Shown in pieces: positions 30,560 through 40,964 of a stretch of 64,000 nucleotides of DNA (positions are counted from its first letter, which is position 1; the number at the start of each line of letters is the position of its first letter). Source of the DNA: WLMZ01 sp963732585. GTDB taxonomy: Bacteria; Actinomycetota; Acidimicrobiia; Acidimicrobiales; Ilumatobacteraceae. The stretch covers positions 372,001 through 436,000 of the forward strand of contig CAVSZY010000005.1 in NCBI GenBank assembly GCA_963732585.1. Direction: 5' to 3'. The notes beneath the pieces were generated by a model that had not been told where the DNA came from, did no database searches, and saw only the letters and a program-made list of their open reading frames with translations. Position numbers and translations under genes: made by a program.

Positions 30560-30870
30560 GAGAGCTGGTTTATAGCTCGGCGTCTCCCGTCGGCAGGATT
30601 GCATACACGTCTCCTGTCACGGCGCTGACGGTGTAGAGAGGTTGCCGTTGTCGTCTTGGGAGAGTGCGCTGCGCAGGGGATGGTGGTGCCGCGGCAGCGG
30701 ACGCCGCCGGAGATGGAGCAGCCTTGGGTGTGGTCGTAGACGGCCAAGGGTGGGGTGGCTGGAGCAGCGATGGTGATCGAGGGTCGTCTGGATGGCGTGC
30801 AGCGACACGAACCCGTTCCAGGAGTCAGTGTGCATCCAGCGGCCCCCGTGCCGGGGAAGCAAGAGGTGAC
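30560..30870 (-). pseudogene. Decayed partial copy of the neighbouring repeat/sugar-dehydrogenase gene
   Basis: The 363-nt stretch 30541-30903 has no intact gene. On the minus strand it holds, in shifted frames, fragments nearly identical to the 30904-33786 gene: a piece like DSWNGFVSLHAIQTTL (repeat domain start), then LAVYDHTQGCSISGGVRCRG (propeller), then ALSQDDNGNLYTVSA (C-terminus). Intervening parts are deleted. It is best explained as an internally deleted relic of a third paralogue. Confidence 0.75.
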
Positions 30871-30903
30871 GAATAGCAGAGAAATTTATCCACTTGTGAT
30901 GGT

Positions 30904-33786
30904 TCAGCTACCCACGGAGATCACGTAGATCGCACTGGTCACGCTGACGATGTAGACGTTGCCGTTGTTGTCTTGGGAGAGTGCGCTGGCGTAGGGGATG
31001 GTTGGGGTGTTGAAGGTGGTGGTGGTGCCGGGGGTGTTGTTGGTGTTGATGTGTAGGGCGTGGATTTTGCCGGTGCAGAAGTCGGTGTAGAGGTAGTGGC
31101 CGGTGAGTTGGGGGATGGTGGTGCCGCGGTAGCGGACGCCGCCGGAGATGGAGCAGCCTTGGGTGTGGTCGTAGACGGCCAAGGGTGGGGTGTGTTCGTC
31201 GATGGTGTTGTTGGGGTCGAAGGTGGTGAAACCTTCGTAGGCGCTCCAGCCGTAGTGGTCGGCTTTGCCGAGGTTGTCGTTTTGCCAGGCGACATTGATT
31301 TCTTCCCAGTTGTCTTGGCCGACGTCGGCGATCCAGAGGTCGCCGGTGGTGAGGTCGAAGTTGTAGCGCCAGGGGTTGCGGAATCCGCTTGACCAGATTT
31401 CGTCGGGGACGTTGGGGTTGTCGAGGTAGGGGTTGTCGGTGGGGATGCTGTAGGGGGTTGGTTCGTTGGGTGTTGGGTTGATGCGCAGCATTTTGCCGAG
31501 CAACGACGACATATCGATCTGGCTGGCAGGTGGCGGTGAATTGTCGGGAGTGCCGCCGTCGCCGAGACCGATGTACAGGTAGCCGTCGGGACCGAAGCGC
31601 AGGTTGCCGCCGACATGGTGGGCATCGACGCGGGCGAGGGTGAAGATGGTTCGACGATTGTCGACATCAAAGGTGCCATCCGCCAGCACCGGGTAGTAGA
31701 CAATCTGGGTCGCGTTGTTGTCGTCGACAAGGCTGACGTAGGCCTGTTGGCCATCAGCGGAGAAGGCCAGGCCGAGCAGGCCGGTTTCTGATGCCGTGCC
31801 GAGCTCCTCTGCGGGAACTGTCAGCGCTAGCCGACCGGTCTGGGTGCCCTGCCCGAACGGCGGCTGAAAGATCATGATCGAGCCGTATTTGCCCGTGACG
31901 TAGATCTCGTCGGTGCCGTGGCGACCGGTGACGTCGAGGGCGCCGCCAACGTTGCCGATCTGCTGGAGTTCGATCAGGTCGGGGTCGAGCCCGCTCTCAG
32001 GCACGGTCGTCGTTGTGGGCGCACTCGTGGTTGTTGTCGCTGTGGTGGTGGTGGTGGTGGTGGGTGTTGTTGTGGTGCAGCGGTCGGTGGTGATGGTCAG
32101 GTTGTAGGCGATGAGGTCGTTGCTGGTGGGCGAGGTGTGGCCGTCGTAGAGGCTGGCGTGGCGGAGTTGCACGGTGCCGCCTTGGATTTGGGTTCCGGCC
32201 CAGCCGGTGAGTGATCCGTTGCTGAGGCCGCTGTAGTGGTTGCTGGGTGCGCCTTCGGCGGTGGTGTCGGGCAGGTCGGGGGTCAGTGTCGGGTTGTCTT
32301 GGGTGCCGATGCGGATGCCGAGTTGTTCGAAGGGTTCGTTGAGGCTGGCTCGATCGGGGGTGGTGCCCGGGGACTGGGCGTCGTAGGCGGTGTAGGCCAC
32401 GGAGTACACGCTCAGGGTTTCATCGCCGGTCGGCGGAGGAATCGTGATCGAGGTGTTCAGGCTTGGCTGGTTGGCGTGTAACGCGGCGAACCCGGACCAG
32501 GAGAACGACTGCAACTGACAGCTTTGAGGTCCGCCGACGGGAGCGGTGGTTGTGGTTGCTGGCGCGGTGGTCGTCGTTGTGGGCGCACTCGTGGTTGTTG
32601 TCGCTGTGGTGGTGGTGGTGGTGGTGGTGGGTGTTGTTGTGGTGCAGCGGTCGGTGGTGATGGTCAGGTTGTAGGCGATGAGGTCGTTGCTGGTGGGCGA
32701 GGTGTGGCCGTAGAGGCTGGCGTGGCGGAGTTGCACGGTGCCGCCTTGGATTTGGGTTCCGGCCCAGCCGGTGAGTGATCCGTTGCTGAGGCCGCTGTAG
32801 TGGTTGCTGGGTGCGCCTTCGGCGGTGGTGTCGGGCAGGTCGGGGGTCAGTGTCGGGTTGTCTTGGGTGCCGATGCGGATGCCGAGTTGTTCGAAGGGTT
32901 CGTTGAGGCTGGCTCGATCGGGGGTGGTGCCCGGGGACTGGGCGTCGTAGGCGGTGTAGGCCACGGAGTACACGCTCAGGGTTTCATCGCCGGTCGGCGG
33001 AGGAATCGTGATCGAGGTGTTCAGGCTTGGCTGGTTGGCGTGTAGCGCGGCGAACCCGGACCAGGAGAACGACTGCAACTGACAGCTTTGAGGTCCGCCG
33101 ACGGGAGCGGTGGTTGTGGTTGCTGGCGCGGTGGTCGTCGTTGTGGGCGCACTCGTGGTTGTTGTCGCTGCGGTGGTGGTGGTGGTGGTGGTGGTGGTGG
33201 TGGTGGGTGTTGTTGTGGTGCAGCGGTCGGTGGTGATGGTCAGGTTATAGGCGATGAGGTCGTTGCTGGTGGGCGAGGTGTGGCCGTAGAGGCTGGCGTG
33301 GCGGAGTTGCACGGTGCCGCCTTGGATTTGGGTTCCGGCCCAGCCGGTGAGTGATCCGTTGCTGAGGCCGCTGTAGTGGTTGCTGGGTGCGCCTTCGGCG
33401 GTGGTGTCGGGCAGGTCGGGGGTCAGTGTCGGGTTGTCTTGGGTGCCGATGCGGATGCCGAGTTGTTCGAAGGGTTCGTTGAGGCTGGCTCGATCGGGGG
33501 TGGTGCCCGGGGACTGGGCGTCGTAGGCGGTGTAGGCCACGGAGTACACGCTCAGGGTTTCATCGCCGGTCGGCGGAGGAATCGTGATCGAGGTGTTCAG
33601 GCTTGGCTGGTTGGCGTGTAGCGCGGCGAACCCGGACCAGGAGAACGACTGCAACTGACAGTCGGCGGCCAGCGCAACATCGTTCTGATTGGCGCCACCA
33701 CTGAGGACGATCACCGCGACGGCGATCAACCAGCCCGTCATCAGCCGACCCATGAATGGACGCGTCGCCCGCTGTACCTGTATCAC
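30904..33786 (-). CDS. Secreted protein: three tandem repeat domains plus sugar-dehydrogenase-like propeller
   Basis: The 960-residue protein has a Sec signal peptide (helix LMTGWLIAVAVIVLSGG, cleavage near DVALA-AD), then three near-identical domains of about 148 residues, each starting CQLQSFSWSGFAALHANQ and ending AYNLTITTDRC, separated by Thr-rich linkers. After the last linker comes a six-bladed propeller of the soluble glucose/sorbosone dehydrogenase (GSDH/YliI) family: SETGLLGLAFSADG, HHVGGNLRFGPDGYLYIGLGDGG, LLGKMLRINP, GFRNPWRYNFDLTTGDLWIA and GCSISGGVRYRG. The propeller may bind PQQ or another cofactor, but activity is unproven. The repeat domain is unrecognised; each copy begins and ends with a Cys, allowing a disulfide. 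Thr linkers are likely glycosylated. Confidence 0.85.
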   Translation of the reverse strand: MIQVQRATRPFMGRLMTGWLIAVAVIVLSGGANQNDVALAADCQLQSFSWSGFAALHANQPSLNTSITIPPPTGDETLSVYSVAYTAYDAQSPGTTPDRASLNEPFEQLGIRIGTQDNPTLTPDLPDTTAEGAPSNHYSGLSNGSLTGWAGTQIQGGTVQLRHASLYGHTSPTSNDLIAYNLTITTDRCTTTTPTTTTTTTTTTTAATTTTSAPTTTTTAPATTTTAPVGGPQSCQLQSFSWSGFAALHANQPSLNTSITIPPPTGDETLSVYSVAYTAYDAQSPGTTPDRASLNEPFEQLGIRIGTQDNPTLTPDLPDTTAEGAPSNHYSGLSNGSLTGWAGTQIQGGTVQLRHASLYGHTSPTSNDLIAYNLTITTDRCTTTTPTTTTTTTTATTTTSAPTTTTTAPATTTTAPVGGPQSCQLQSFSWSGFAALHANQPSLNTSITIPPPTGDETLSVYSVAYTAYDAQSPGTTPDRASLNEPFEQLGIRIGTQDNPTLTPDLPDTTAEGAPSNHYSGLSNGSLTGWAGTQIQGGTVQLRHASLYDGHTSPTSNDLIAYNLTITTDRCTTTTPTTTTTTTATTTTSAPTTTTVPESGLDPDLIELQQIGNVGGALDVTGRHGTDEIYVTGKYGSIMIFQPPFGQGTQTGRLALTVPAEELGTASETGLLGLAFSADGQQAYVSLVDDNNATQIVYYPVLADGTFDVDNRRTIFTLARVDAHHVGGNLRFGPDGYLYIGLGDGGTPDNSPPPASQIDMSSLLGKMLRINPTPNEPTPYSIPTDNPYLDNPNVPDEIWSSGFRNPWRYNFDLTTGDLWIADVGQDNWEEINVAWQNDNLGKADHYGWSAYEGFTTFDPNNTIDEHTPPLAVYDHTQGCSISGGVRYRGTTIPQLTGHYLYTDFCTGKIHALHINTNNTPGTTTTFNTPTIPYASALSQDNNGNVYIVSVTSAIYVISVGS
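32077..33660 (-). repeat. Three near-identical 441-444 bp repeats with GTG-triplet linkers
   Basis: Domain copies lie at 33220-33660, 32644-33084 and 32077-32520, with periods of 576 and 567 bp. The copies differ at very few bases (for example one codon more in the third, and G/A changes at 32480 and 33247). Runs of 11, 8 and 7 GTG triplets (Thr codons on the minus strand) precede them on the plus strand. Confidence 0.95.
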
Positions 33787-33936
33787 TGCAAACCGCCTCG
33801 CCTACGCCGAGTGCGACCCCTCGCTAGCTCACACTCAGTGGCAAGCTACCACGATGAGTCGCCGCGCAGCCTGAACTTCTCTGTTCTTGATGTCTCGCAC
33901 CCAGCCGGGCGCCCTCGACACACCCCGCCGCGAAGT

Positions 33937-35232
33937 TCACCGAGCGGTCAAGGAAACGACCTCGCCCCCCGTGACGCTGACAGCGATTAGCTCACCCTCT
34001 GCGTCCTCGCGAATACTGGCCAAACCCGGCAGCTGGAACGCAAACTCGATCTCAATTCCAGTGTCCGAGCCATTCTCGTCGATCTGTCGCGCCCAGATCA
34101 TGCCGCTGCAGTAGTCGCCGTAGACATACCATCCGTGCAGCTCGGGCATCGCCACGCCGCGATAGCGCACGCCACCGGTAATCGAACAACCGCGATCGCC
34201 GTGCTCATATTCGAATAGCGGGGCTAGCGCGCCACCTTCCGGTTGGTCGTCGTTGAATCGGTGGAAGCCCTCGAACGCGCTCCAACCAAAGTTGGCCCCA
34301 CGCCCTCCTCCGAGCGCGGTGCTGGCGAGGTTGACCTCTTCCCATGACCCTTGGCCGACGTCGCCGATCCACAGGTCGCCATTGAGTCGGTCGAAGGAGA
34401 AGCGCCACGGGTTGCGCAAGCCGATCGACCAGATTTCGGCGCGAACCTCGTCATTACCGAGGAAGGGATTGTCCGCGGGAATCGAATAGGGCGCACCGTT
34501 GGAACTCGGGGTCGGATCGATGCGCAGCATCTTGCCAAGGAGCGACTCTGTATCGAGCGCAAAACGATCAGGATCGCCCGCCGAGCCGCCATCGCCCATG
34601 GCGATGTACAACATCGCGTCTGGGCCGATCGCCACTCCGCCCCCATTGTGGTTGTCGTAGGGCTGCGCGATGCTCAGCAACAATCGACGGGTGGCAGCGT
34701 CGAAGGAACCATCGGCGTCCATCGTGTATTCAGCGACTTCGCTGTCGCCCTCGGCATTGGTGCTGTTGATGTATGCCCTGGTGCCGTCAGCGGTGAACGT
34801 CAATCCGAGCAAGCCCTGCTCGCCGCCGGAGGAGACGTCACTGATCTCGAGCACTGTGCTCAGCGTTCCGTCGAGCCCACGCAACGTGATCGTGCCAGTC
34901 TGTGAGACGATATAAATCCCGGGCGTCCCGGCGCGTACGGCGACGTCGAGCGCAGCGGGTACCTCGGCGATCGTCGTCGGGTGCAGCGAGGTGGCGGACA
35001 ATGCAACGGGCGCGCTCGGCTCGGCTGTGGCCAGCGGCACGGTCGTTTCGACTTCCGATGGTGAGGTGCTGTCGATCGGTGGCGTGGCTTCGGGAACGAC
35101 GCTCGCGTTGGACGGAGTCGTCGGGGCAACCTCGGCAGATACCGACGGTCGGACAGCGGCCCGATCTGAGGCACAAGAGCCACTTATGGCGCCGAGCGCC
35201 ACGAGTGCCCCGGTCAGCAATTGCCTCGTCAT
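33937..35232 (-). CDS. Lipoprotein sugar-dehydrogenase-like propeller
   Basis: The 431-residue protein begins with a lipoprotein signal (GALVALGAISGSC, lipobox Cys20), then a Ser/Thr/Pro-rich spacer, then the same GSDH/YliI propeller as its neighbour: EQGLLGLTFTADG, NHNGGGVAIGPDAMLYIAMG, LLGKMLRIDPTPSSNGAPYS, GLRNPWRFSFDRLNGDLWIG and GCSITGGVRYRG. The putative catalytic His lies in DNHNGGG. It lacks the repeat domains of the gene at 30904 and is clearly diverged from it, so the duplication is old. Its start overlaps the upstream thioesterase stop by 4 nt. Confidence 0.88.
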   Translation of the reverse strand: MTRQLLTGALVALGAISGSCASDRAAVRPSVSAEVAPTTPSNASVVPEATPPIDSTSPSEVETTVPLATAEPSAPVALSATSLHPTTIAEVPAALDVAVRAGTPGIYIVSQTGTITLRGLDGTLSTVLEISDVSSGGEQGLLGLTFTADGTRAYINSTNAEGDSEVAEYTMDADGSFDAATRRLLLSIAQPYDNHNGGGVAIGPDAMLYIAMGDGGSAGDPDRFALDTESLLGKMLRIDPTPSSNGAPYSIPADNPFLGNDEVRAEIWSIGLRNPWRFSFDRLNGDLWIGDVGQGSWEEVNLASTALGGGRGANFGWSAFEGFHRFNDDQPEGGALAPLFEYEHGDRGCSITGGVRYRGVAMPELHGWYVYGDYCSGMIWARQIDENGSDTGIEIEFAFQLPGLASIREDAEGELIAVSVTGGEVVSLTAR

Positions 35233-36090
35233 GGGGCCAGCCGGGCGAGACCCTCTTGGACCACGGTGATCGCCAATTTCCCGTCGCGAGTGAAGATCGC
35301 CCCGCCGGCCAGGCCGCGGGCCGAACCCGTGGAAATCGCACTTTGGTCGTAGAGCAACCAGTCATCGGCGCGGAACGGGCGATGAAACCACATCGCGTGA
35401 TCGAGGCTGGCCATCTGCACCCCTGGCCGATCCCACTCCCAGCCAAAGGGCAATACGGTGGTATCGAGCAGCGTCAAATCACTGGCATAGGTGACGATGC
35501 AGGCGTGCAGCGTCGGGTCGTCTGGCAGCGTGCCATTGGCTCGCATCCACACCTTTTGTCCCGTCGCCAGGCGACCTGCCCGTTGCAACGGGCTGAGGTT
35601 GGTGTCGTTGTAGCGCACATCGATCGGCCGCGGCCGGTCGTACCATTGGGCAAACTGGTCCTTGAACGGCTCGACCTGAGCGCGGAAAATCGGGCAGTGA
35701 ATCCGGATCGAGGAGATCCGTTGGCATCTGCAGTTGATGACTTGGGCCGTCCTCATGGATATGGAAGCTGGCCTGCAGGTTGAAGATCGCGCGGCCGTGC
35801 TGGATAGCGACCACGCGCCGGGTGGTGAAACTCTTGCCATCCCGAATGCGATCGACTTCATAGAGGATTGGCACTGTCGGATCGCCCGGTCGAAGGAAGT
35901 AGGCGTGCAAGGAATGGATCATCCGCTCGGAAGTGTCGACGGTGCGGGCGGCGGCAACCAGCGCCTGGCCAGCGACCTGGCCGCCAAAGACGCGCTGGCG
36001 ATTTTCGTCAGGCGAGCGTCCGCGAAACAGGTTGACTTCGATCGGCTCGAGGTCAAGGAGCTTGACGAGGTCATCGAGGGCATCCTGCAT
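35229..36090 (-). CDS. tesB: Acyl-CoA thioesterase II (frameshifted)
   Basis: The reconstructed protein of about 286 residues is a double hot-dog thioesterase that releases free fatty acids from acyl-CoA. The N-terminal part has RVFGGQVAGQALVAAART and HSLHAYFLRPGDPTVPILYE; the C-terminal part, in another frame, has WYDRPRPIDVRYNDTNLS, SLDHAMWFHRPFRADDWLLY and the catalytic SARGLAGGAIFTRDGKLAIT. The frame breaks at 35686-35689, where AAAA instead of AAA accounts for the shift. This looks like a homopolymer error. Confidence 0.9.
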
Positions 36091-36152
36091 CCGTCCATGT
36101 TGGCACGGGAGCAGCGAAATCGGACACGTTGAATTGCTAGCGTGACCAGCCC

Positions 36153-36812
36153 ATGACCGAACTGTCGATCGATCCGCAACTTCGTATCCATGCCTTGGCG
36201 GCCAAAGGATTCATGCCCGCAGAAGAGGGTGACGCGCTCTATCGCGCCGCCGTCGATGCTGGCACGGCAGTCCCCGGTTTGACGTTTATCGAGATCGGGT
36301 CGTACTGCGGGCGATCGACGATCTGGCTCGGGGCCGCGGCTCGTCAGTGCTCCACTGTGCTGCTGGCCGTCGATCATCACCGCGGCTCGGAAGAGAATCA
36401 GGCCGGTTGGGAGCACCACGACGTGTCGGTCGTCGATCAGCGCATCGGTCGCATGGATACCCTGCCCACATTCCGCTCGGCGATCTACGACGCCGACCTG
36501 GAGGACTCGGTGATTGCTATCGTCGGGCAGTCATGGCGTGTCGCTGCCAATTGGGTTGGCCTGGCCGCGTTCGTCTTCATCGATGGTGGCCACGGCGCTG
36601 AACCGGCCCGCCAAGACTTTCTCGGATGGGCTCCCAAGGTCGCTCCCGGAGGCACGCTGGCGATCCACGACGTCTTTCCCGATCCGGCAGATGGCGGCAG
36701 ACCGCCGTACGAGGACATCTACCTGCCGGCTCTCGAAGCCGGCTTTGAGTTGCATTCAGTGACCGGATCGCTGCGCATCCTCATCAAACCAGGCGTATCG
36801 GGCAGCCGTTGA
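36153..36812 (+). CDS. Class I SAM-dependent methyltransferase
   Basis: The 219-residue protein has SAM-binding motif I IEIGSYCGRSTIWLGAAA, an acidic motif II VLLAVDHHRGSEE, and a later segment AFVFIDGGHGAEPARQDF followed by PGGTLAIHDVF. This resembles the class of methyltransferases with a GGH/YxxxxxD catalytic region found in polysaccharide and macrolide modification. The substrate is not inferable. Confidence 0.8.
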   Translation: MTELSIDPQLRIHALAAKGFMPAEEGDALYRAAVDAGTAVPGLTFIEIGSYCGRSTIWLGAAARQCSTVLLAVDHHRGSEENQAGWEHHDVSVVDQRIGRMDTLPTFRSAIYDADLEDSVIAIVGQSWRVAANWVGLAAFVFIDGGHGAEPARQDFLGWAPKVAPGGTLAIHDVFPDPADGGRPPYEDIYLPALEAGFELHSVTGSLRILIKPGVSGSR

Positions 36813-36822
36813 GCCCCACCGG

Positions 36823-36852
36823 TTGCTAACTGAACCAGCGACGTCGTAGCAT
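36823..36852 (+). promoter_or_regulatory. Vegetative promoter of groES-groEL
   Basis: TTGCTA (36823-36828) and TAGCAT (36847-36852), 18 nt apart, form a sigma-70-type promoter. The -10 element touches the CIRCE operator, so bound HrcA would block initiation. Confidence 0.6.
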
Positions 36853-36878
36853 TAGCACTCGCACTCCTAGAGTGCTAA
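36852..36878 (+). promoter_or_regulatory. CIRCE operator (HrcA site)
   Basis: TTAGCACTC (36852-36860), a 9-nt spacer, and GAGTGCTAA (36870-36878) match the CIRCE consensus exactly. HrcA binding here represses groESL until heat shock. The element lies 73 nt before the groES start. Confidence 0.97.
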
Positions 36879-36950
36879 TGCCCGTGCGGCAGCCCGCCGA
36901 CTGGCGGGTGCCAGACAGTCACGTCACCACAACACATGGAGCTACCTCAC

Positions 36951-37244
36951 ATGAATCTCAAGCCGCTGGACGACCGCATTGTGGTCAAGCCCAACGAAGC
37001 CGAGCTCACCACCGCCTCGGGTCTCGTGATCCCCGACACCGCCAAGGAAAAGCCCCAGCAGGGCAGCGTTTTGGCCGTCGGTCCTGGCCGTTGGAGCGAT
37101 GACAAGGGTGCGCACTCGCCACTCGACGTCAATGTCGGCGACACCGTTCTGTACAGCAAGTACGGCGGGACCGAGGTTACGGTCGACGGCCAGGATCTGT
37201 TAATCCTGACCAGCCGTGACGTCCTCGCCATCGTCGGCAAGTAA
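36951..37244 (+). CDS. groES: Co-chaperonin GroES
   Basis: The 97-residue protein caps GroEL. It starts MNLKPLDDRIVVKP and shows the mobile loop region ASGLVIPDTAKEKPQQGSV and the end LLILTSRDVLAIVGK. ATG 36951 is used because the family begins there; the frame upstream adds only MELPH. It is followed by groEL after 11 nt. Confidence 0.97.
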   Translation: MNLKPLDDRIVVKPNEAELTTASGLVIPDTAKEKPQQGSVLAVGPGRWSDDKGAHSPLDVNVGDTVLYSKYGGTEVTVDGQDLLILTSRDVLAIVGK

Positions 37245-37255
37245 GGCGTCATCAC

Positions 37256-38908
<1,653 letters not shown>

Positions 38909-38947
38909 GTCATCCACCTGTCGCCGGTCGCAAGCCGCGCAACTCGT

Positions 38948-38983
38948 GTGAAAGGGACCCGGCTGACGCCGGGTCCCTTTCAC
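38948..38983 (+). terminator. Strong hairpin after groEL
   Basis: A perfect 16-bp stem (GTGAAAGGGACCCGGC, 38948-38963, with its complement 38968-38983) has a 4-nt TGAC loop, 40 nt past the groEL stop. Only a short T tract is present inside the stem end, but the stability suggests a terminator. Confidence 0.75.
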
Positions 38984-39081
38984 GTTGTGGGGAACCCGGA
39001 CTCTCGAAAGTCAAGAGATTCTCACGCTCCGTAGGTGATTGGATACATCGCGTTAGAGTGCCCGGCGGAGGTTATTCGAAC

Positions 39082-39498
39082 GTGCGGAACCAGTTTGTAT
39101 TTGGTGTCGCAGCGATCGCGCTCGGTGGGTTGAGCGGTTGCGGCGGCGAGAACGAGGACTCAGTGCTCTATCAGCCTGCACCGGCGGCCGACACCAGCGG
39201 TGTCGATGCACTGATCGAATCGAACGTGAGCGACGTGACGTTGGCGCCGATCAGCGGGCAGGACGAGGCTCGCTTCTTCGAGCTGACCAATCAAATGTCA
39301 CAGCGCCTTGTTTCCGACGGGATGCCCGCTGACGTCACTTCCTGTGCTGTTGACATGATTACCACCGGCCTGCGATCGGGTGACCTCGATCCCGTCGACG
39401 TGCAGTCCTATGTGGCAGCGGGGACGGCGGCACCGGGCGCGCTCGGTGCCATGGTGGCCGAACTGTCGGCGCTCACGGAGTGCCAACCCTCGATGTAG
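39082..39498 (+). CDS. Small putative lipoprotein, unknown
   Basis: GTG 39082 with GGAGG upstream opens a 138-residue frame. The N-terminus (VFGVAAIALGGLSGCGG) is a lipoprotein signal with lipobox LSGC. The mature part is acidic, mostly helical, and holds two cysteines (VTSCAVDMI and LTECQPS). I do not recognise the family. Confidence 0.65.
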   Translation: MRNQFVFGVAAIALGGLSGCGGENEDSVLYQPAPAADTSGVDALIESNVSDVTLAPISGQDEARFFELTNQMSQRLVSDGMPADVTSCAVDMITTGLRSGDLDPVDVQSYVAAGTAAPGALGAMVAELSALTECQPSM

Positions 39499-39551
39499 CG
39501 AGCTGCGCCGGGCGTCGCGGCACCCGGTTTCCACGGCTAGCGTGGCCCTCC

Positions 39552-40007
39552 ATGCCCGCATCTACAAAACGCCCATTTTGGATGCATCAGCTCGTCGAAT
39601 ATCTCATCGGCGCAGCGTTCATCGCCCAGGGCGTGCAGAGCCCGAAGCCGTTGATTCCCGTGGTGCTTGGCGGACTGGTGCTGGTCAACGCGGCAATCGC
39701 CGTCGGGCCAATGGCCGCCTACCGATTGATCGCTCCACCGGTGCATCGCCTGCTCGACTATGTTCTGATCGCCTTGATCGTGCTGGGTGCCGCCCTCGGA
39801 CCTTCGCTCGACTCCTCGACGCGCATCATGCTGGCCATGTTCGCCGCGGCGATGGCGTTTGTCAGTTGGCAGAGTTCCTACGCAACGAAGGCTCGGTCTG
39901 CGCCGATCGCTCCGGGTGCGAACTCCGGGTCGGCCGATCGGATCGGGCGTATCGCTGGTCGCGCTGTCGGCTCGGGGGTCAATTCGTATCGGCGGCGGCG
40001 GCGGTGA
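39552..40007 (+). CDS. Four-helix membrane protein, unknown
   Basis: The 151-residue protein has four hydrophobic segments (LIGAAFIAQGV; LIPVVLGGLVLVNAAIAVG; LLDYVLIALIVLGAALG; IMLAMFAAAMAFVSW) and a cytoplasmic basic tail ending in five Arg. ATG 39552 is chosen because the upstream part of the frame overlaps the lipoprotein gene and is not membrane-like. Function unknown. Confidence 0.65.
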   Translation: MPASTKRPFWMHQLVEYLIGAAFIAQGVQSPKPLIPVVLGGLVLVNAAIAVGPMAAYRLIAPPVHRLLDYVLIALIVLGAALGPSLDSSTRIMLAMFAAAMAFVSWQSSYATKARSAPIAPGANSGSADRIGRIAGRAVGSGVNSYRRRRR

Positions 40008-40015
40008 ACGAACCC

Positions 40016-40031
40016 GTTACCGCGTGGTAAC
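40016..40031. promoter_or_regulatory. 16-bp palindrome before the trypsin-like protease gene
   Basis: GTTACCGCGTGGTAAC is a perfect inverted repeat (6-bp arms, 4-nt centre), 54 nt upstream of the protease start. The half-sites match the palindrome before the TetR gene at 55567-55582 (GTTACC-AAAG-AGTAAC). Confidence 0.55.
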
Positions 40032-40085
40032 TTTACGCACAGCGAGATGCCCGAACATAGCCGGGCTCGACGAAGGGAGTGACCG

Positions 40086-40928
40086 ATGCGACGTTTACGT
40101 GCGGGTTTGATTGCAGGACTAGCGATTGCCACGGTGATCGGTACGCACGCTCAGGCGATCACCAACGATTATCAACCGGACACGGTTCATGATTTCGTCG
40201 GTTTGATGGTTGCGCTCGACGACCAGGGCGAGTTCTTGTGGCGCTGCTCAGGGTCGTTGCTCGATTCGACAACGCTGCTGACTGCGGGGCACTGCACCGA
40301 CGCGCCAGCCGTTGCTGCCCGGGTGTATTTTCAGCAAGACGCTGGGGCCAACTTCGATGCGGTCTTGGGTAGCGACCCGGTGTCGGGCTATCCCGACGCC
40401 TGTCTCGACGCCTCGATGTGCCACGAGGCTTCGGTCATCGCCGACTACGGCTTCGACAACTTTGCCGGGTTCCCGAACACCCGAGATGCCGGGCTGGTCA
40501 TCCTCGACACAGCGCATGTCCCAGCATCAGGGAACTATGGGTCACTCGCACCGGTGGGCACCCTCGACGCCTTGGCAACCGCCCGAGGCACCAAGGACAC
40601 CACCTTCCTGGCGAGCGGATACGGGCTGTCTTACAGCAGCCCTGTCGGCGTGGTGTCATTTCGCAGCCGATTGATGGGCTACGGCAAGTTGACCAACCTC
40701 AACAGCAGAAACAATGACGGCTACAACGTGCAGACCAACGGCAACGGCACCGGTAACGGTGGCACCTGCTCCGGCGACTCTGGCGGCCCGGTCTTCTACC
40801 CGGCCGACAGCAATCAGATCGTCGCGGTGACATCGTTTGGGCTCAACCAATGGTGTCGTGGCACCGACTTCGGCTACCGGGTCGATCGCCAAGAGGTTCA
40901 GGATTGGATCGCGGCGATCAGCGGGTAA
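40086..40928 (+). CDS. Secreted trypsin-like serine protease (S1)
   Basis: The 280-residue protein has a Sec signal peptide (RAGLIAGLAIATVIGTHAQA, then ITNDYQ) and an S1 catalytic domain. The triad is His in LLTAGHC, Asp in NTRDAGLVIL and Ser in CSGDSGGPVF. The start of the mature chain is not a typical IVGG. Six cysteines suggest disulfides. An extracellular protease, preceded by a palindrome at 40016-40031. Confidence 0.9.
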   Translation: MRRLRAGLIAGLAIATVIGTHAQAITNDYQPDTVHDFVGLMVALDDQGEFLWRCSGSLLDSTTLLTAGHCTDAPAVAARVYFQQDAGANFDAVLGSDPVSGYPDACLDASMCHEASVIADYGFDNFAGFPNTRDAGLVILDTAHVPASGNYGSLAPVGTLDALATARGTKDTTFLASGYGLSYSSPVGVVSFRSRLMGYGKLTNLNSRNNDGYNVQTNGNGTGNGGTCSGDSGGPVFYPADSNQIVAVTSFGLNQWCRGTDFGYRVDRQEVQDWIAAISG

Positions 40929-40964
40929 GCAGTTCAGCTGCGTTCTCCCTCTAGGGTGTGGGGC

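Noticed and set aside
32041..33220. Regular GGT/GTG repeats that might look like a CRISPR or structural array
   Set aside because: They are codon repeats for Thr linkers within a gene; no spacers or cas genes are present.
32236..33621. Gly/Val-rich plus-strand frames repeated three times
   Set aside because: They are the antisense of the repeat domains; a plus-strand protein would lack start signals and any recognisable domain.
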